A stretch of 64,000 nucleotides of DNA from Petasospora fabianii. Taxonomy: Eukaryota > Ascomycota > Saccharomycetes > Phaffomycetales > Wickerhamomycetaceae. Where the stretch lies: positions 62,001-126,000 of the forward strand of contig CP048717.1 in NCBI GenBank assembly GCA_022641835.1, in the 5' to 3' direction. Shown here one piece after another: positions 61,801 through 64,000 of this stretch. Position 1 is the first letter of the stretch. Each line of letters starts with the position of its first letter. The notes below the pieces were generated by a model that saw only the letters and a list, made by a program, of their open reading frames with translations, ran no database searches and was not told the origin of the DNA. Made by a program: the position numbers and the translations under genes.

Positions 61801-62214
61801 CAGAAGGCTGCTCAGAATGCGTCGGCTAACGCTGCTGCTGCCGCTTCTAGCAACAACAATGGTGGTGCTGTGAATGATAGCAACATTCAACCACGTTCTG
61901 GTGCTAATACTCCAAGGGCTTCTCAGTCCCCAGTGGTACAAGCCAAGCCAATTGCAAGCGGTGTTCCAACTCCAGGTCAGATCCTTCAGCAGCAAAGTTC
62001 CATGACCCCACCGATGGCTTCTCCACCAAACAGGGTTTTGAGTGCAGGCCCCCAGCCACAACAGGGTGCTGGTTCTCCGATCCAAGGTCTTCCACAGGTT
62101 CAACAATTGACTCCACAGCAACAAAAGGCTCAGATTGAGATGATGAAGGCATTACAGACGGATCAACAACAGGGTATGAGAAGAGGTAATGGTAACGAGT
62201 CGGCTTCCCAGTGA
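58888..62214 (+). CDS. EAF1: NuA4 scaffold subunit Eaf1/Vid21
   Basis: Platform subunit of the NuA4 histone acetyltransferase, 1,108 residues. An N-terminal helix (IDRIRLEAIEKRRGEAEELV) is followed by a Pro/Gln/Ser-rich linker with a PQQ repeat (about 213-228). The HSA domain, which recruits actin and Arp4, spans about 335-405 (HWDNLLSEMNWMATDFKEER). The SANT domain spans about 585-650 (LPEDDRALIDYVNMFSFNWGVVSAHLSKRP in part). The C-terminal 400 residues are Gln/Asn/Ala-rich and low in complexity. Order and phrases match yeast Eaf1. Confidence 0.93.
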   Translation: MAANIDRIRLEAIEKRRGEAEELVKSRKRKLAELYTVTTLSLIRTTTSETSLKELNDSRLSFLEKNDVHRDQAFDPATLPTLQFDVVEETPAAQTHQPTLPQQVNAKTTSSPSPSVPLISGNGKSQQPTDAPTRPQTASDTQAPATSSQPQISPSPSSSTQQSQPQVKIIPSSDHASNSTPDASSAGDPNTKTTSSNRSQVPTSTTSTDVSVSSSQQPQQPQQPQQQQLIPAVETIVDDSHEVKKRRLEDRIDLFNPENPDAIETLVLILKSQLPAKVAEVTPLTELYYLAQTLPLAKLMPTTHKIITSKMYETVLTEGKVNVVYNRIEELKRYGKWSLIQPTRYVDPYRVNHKGHWDNLLSEMNWMATDFKEERKLKIATCAMIASCIEDYWKYGKVCCVKRKPIKLLEAPVEETETLDTTAEATPVVDEDVVMKSSEPQAIDVSLLLKRVDASAEINPPLLPETTQEEYARAKEEEGYTPFKLFLDTNDIRPQDKTLLEAVPTFSSFQSYDTSIETPLVPISKSLVNSNDETWYNLYLKQTEDSSNIVPAQQRGLFGVSSSRRPTSSIKPPPPPNLKYLDLRTPTIWLPEDDRALIDYVNMFSFNWGVVSAHLSKRPTRSYQSNIERRTPWQCFERYIQLNDTFQIQDMRGQNSLTSSKWLEHAHHIQATTKRRISPLGVGPESIQRGHKRLRWASMFEAIRKCMRKREAITRPNPNQTRKNLEEKKLDTPTPAQLSQLKYNRDKSNQEAYLQNTANQQRARNANAGNATANATAAARAASGNGTNGQQRPGGTPTPQVAQQVAQGQAIKRPNSVPAQGIPKGVGAATAASIAQAKPSVGVNGTPYTPEQLQQLMQLKQRKLAQQAAVANAGGNGLNAPLAAQMRSNSNPVQGTQGAGSPVPLSQGVGNGGMKPLSTGNSAQPSKNVNGITQFSSAQVAAMIQHIQAKNPNISKDEVTKIATQYLANLQQKAAQNASANAAAAASSNNNGGAVNDSNIQPRSGANTPRASQSPVVQAKPIASGVPTPGQILQQQSSMTPPMASPPNRVLSAGPQPQQGAGSPIQGLPQVQQLTPQQQKAQIEMMKALQTDQQQGMRRGNGNESASQ

Positions 62215-62402
62215 TCATGAAATGATTTCTTTGATGACTTTGATGATGAGGATGGAAGCGCTATTTTATGTAATGATGTCAAGAACACTAATTTTACGAT
62301 TCATTAGTGTACCTAGTAATAGTAGAAGAACAAGAGAGTGATCAGATGGGCGTTGTTTGTTGTTCATTGTTATTATACAAGGGTGGATAAAAACGGTCAC
62401 CA

Positions 62403-64000
62403 TTAGATGGTTGGGAAGACATAAGTGGCAGTCTCTTCAACTGGAGAACCATTAACATTGTAGTTAATTTTCCACTTAATCTTGAGAGGAACACCAGTAG
62501 TGGCGCCATCGAGTCTAAACACCTGAGTCACTGCGTCATTACCGAAAGCTGGGATAAATGAACCAGACTGGGCCTCTAGTCTGAGCTGAAGAGATTTTGG
62601 AACGGCAACAAGGAAGGCAAGACCGGTGATGGATGATGCAGTACGGTTAGAGAAGAAAGCCTGAGCACGCACTGTGTTTGGAGATTCACGGACGAGGGCA
62701 ACTTCGAACTTGAGGTTGTTGGATTCGTTAACGAGGGCACGAGTTGTATTGGTCTGTGGGGTAGATGGGGCTGGTGAGCCAAAGTCACCTAAGAGGTCCA
62801 TGGTTGTAGATGTAGTGGTTGTGGATGGAGCAGGGGTAGATTTAGATGAGGATGGGTTCATCAAGGAGCTGAAAACATCATAGTTTGGGCCAGTAGACGC
62901 TGGTGGCTGCTGTGGAGCTGGGGAACCACCGAGAGAACCACCAAGGGCAATATCACCACCGGCACCATAGTTAGCACCAGAGTTGTTGAAAGAAAGTGAG
63001 CCGAGATCACCTAGCAGGTCATCAACGTTGTTCGAAGAAGAACCAGCTGCTTGAGTAGTTGGAGATGCCGGCGTGTCGTCACCAAAGTCGATGAGGGAGA
63101 GAGACTCTAGGGCTCCAGAGCCAGTAGAAGCAACCTGAACATTTGAAGCGCCAGCGATGTCACCACCTTTGAGCAAGTTGTACTTTTGTATGAGACCATT
63201 AAGGGTATCATTGAGTTTAAGCAAATCCTGAACGGCCTCTTCATCATCAGATTCTTCACTAATGATCTTTTGAATCTTTGGCTGTGACACTTTAACGGCA
63301 CTGTAGAGTTCAACGATGGTTTCATCGGTGGTATCGATTGATCCCTGTCTCTCAGCGGCGGAAAGCATCTCAGCAAAGATATCAGCCTTACGTTTGAGTC
63401 TGTCAAGATCTTCGGCGACCTTAGCCTTGGATTCAACAAGCGTATCGTCTTTGAAACCAGCCATAATCTTCATGAGCTTGTTAGCTTCTTTAAGGTCAGA
63501 TGGACGACCACGACGGACGAGTTCCTGGAGTTTAGCAGCATGAGCAATTTGTTCCTCCTTTTGGATCTCCTCAATGGACTTGAGGTTATCAGATGGGTTC
63601 AGCACAGATGCATCTTCTGGCTTGACCTCTGGGAACGAGTAACCTTTATAGGAGAGGAGACGATGCATATCTCTGATAAAGCCGAGATCGTCTTTATGAC
63701 GAGAGGTCTTACAAATGGTTTGATTCCATTCTTCAATGGCACCGAGAATGAGTCTCTGGACACGAGAATAGCGCATTGGTGGACGCTCTGGGAAACGCTT
63801 GACGAGCTCATTAAGGAATTCCTTACGAGAGATCTGGAGATGGAAGGGGTAACCACAATTCTTGACGAGAACATCTAAGAGAGCAATTGCAAACACGGCA
63901 GTGTGGGAATCCTTAGAGTTGATAAGGGAAACGATGGTGACGGCAGCCTCACGAGGGGTTGATCCTTGTTTGGCATTGACGTAGTCGGCAACGGCGAGAT
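62403..64000 (-). CDS. GGA2: GGA clathrin adaptor, N-terminus beyond window
   Basis: Arf-dependent adaptor for trans-Golgi to endosome traffic. The frame stays open to the window edge, so the N-terminus is missing. Visible are most of the VHS domain (ADYVNAKQGSTPREAAVTI through EEWNQTI), a GAT domain (about DLKEANKLMKIMAGF onward to KYNLLKGGD), a Pro/Ser/Thr hinge with DLLGDLGSLSF and DLLGDFGS clathrin-box-like motifs, and the C-terminal GAE ear ending TYVFPTI. GGA1 versus GGA2 cannot be told apart. It converges on EAF1 (188 bp between stops). Confidence 0.92.
   Translation of the reverse strand, partial: LAVADYVNAKQGSTPREAAVTIVSLINSKDSHTAVFAIALLDVLVKNCGYPFHLQISRKEFLNELVKRFPERPPMRYSRVQRLILGAIEEWNQTICKTSRHKDDLGFIRDMHRLLSYKGYSFPEVKPEDASVLNPSDNLKSIEEIQKEEQIAHAAKLQELVRRGRPSDLKEANKLMKIMAGFKDDTLVESKAKVAEDLDRLKRKADIFAEMLSAAERQGSIDTTDETIVELYSAVKVSQPKIQKIISEESDDEEAVQDLLKLNDTLNGLIQKYNLLKGGDIAGASNVQVASTGSGALESLSLIDFGDDTPASPTTQAAGSSSNNVDDLLGDLGSLSFNNSGANYGAGGDIALGGSLGGSPAPQQPPASTGPNYDVFSSLMNPSSSKSTPAPSTTTTSTTMDLLGDFGSPAPSTPQTNTTRALVNESNNLKFEVALVRESPNTVRAQAFFSNRTASSITGLAFLVAVPKSLQLRLEAQSGSFIPAFGNDAVTQVFRLDGATTGVPLKIKWKINYNVNGSPVEETATYVFPTI

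Overview
This window is nuclear DNA of a budding yeast (Saccharomycotina). The genes are dense, mostly uninterrupted, and close in sequence and length to Saccharomyces cerevisiae proteins. The few introns sit near start codons, usually with a (T)ACTAAC-type branch point. CTG falls at conserved leucine positions, for example FALAKEK of RPT5 (about 53451) and AILRL of CDC60 (about 16366), so CUG probably encodes leucine and this is not a CUG-Ser yeast. Most 5' splice sites are GTGAGT rather than the S. cerevisiae GTATGT. I cannot name the genus. I find no rRNA, tRNA, CRISPR, transposon or virus-like element.

Layout. 0-8.3 kb: GET3, a dienelactone-hydrolase-like enzyme, a Zn2Cys6 regulator, an MNN2-type mannosyltransferase, a gene-poor kilobase and an unrecognised coiled-coil protein. 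8.8-17.3 kb: two leucyl-tRNA synthetase genes head to head around the centrin gene CDC31. The plus-strand copy (CDC60) is intact; the minus-strand paralog is broken. They share a 1,118-bp near-identical inverted block with no length difference, as expected from recent gene conversion. 17.7-30.5 kb: MRPL40, a KIN4/FRK1-type kinase, a DHA1 MFS transporter, a 1.5-kb gene-free stretch, URA7 and SPT14 (GPI3) diverging from a promoter rich in ACGCGT, and an FAD oxidoreductase. 31.3-41.2 kb: the urea transporter DUR3, a divergent septin, NMD4, MTF1, TAF7 and a WBP2-like GRAM protein. 41.6-56.6 kb: SNF2, an S-adenosylmethionine synthetase, the methylcitrate pair CIT3-PDH1, RPT5, PRP17 and BCP1. 56.7-64 kb: a CCCH/SMR protein, EAF1 and a GGA adaptor cut by the window end.

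How genes work together. CIT3 and PDH1 are neighbouring same-strand steps of propionyl-CoA breakdown, as in S. cerevisiae. DUR3 and the FAD oxidoreductase both carry GATAAG motifs and may be nitrogen-controlled. ACGCGT (MBF-type) sites lie upstream of CDC31, URA7/SPT14 and the unknown coiled-coil gene, suggesting G1/S expression. SNF2, TAF7 and EAF1 are subunits of SWI/SNF, TFIID and NuA4. The rest are housekeeping genes without clear functional clustering.

The most unusual object is the LeuRS pair: a paralog whose N-terminal and middle parts were overwritten by CDC60 sequence, except for a 208-bp island packed with small indels, followed by a still-open diverged C-terminal half. Gene starts were placed at ATG codons by family alignment from memory and splice sites were read by eye; nothing was confirmed by computation.
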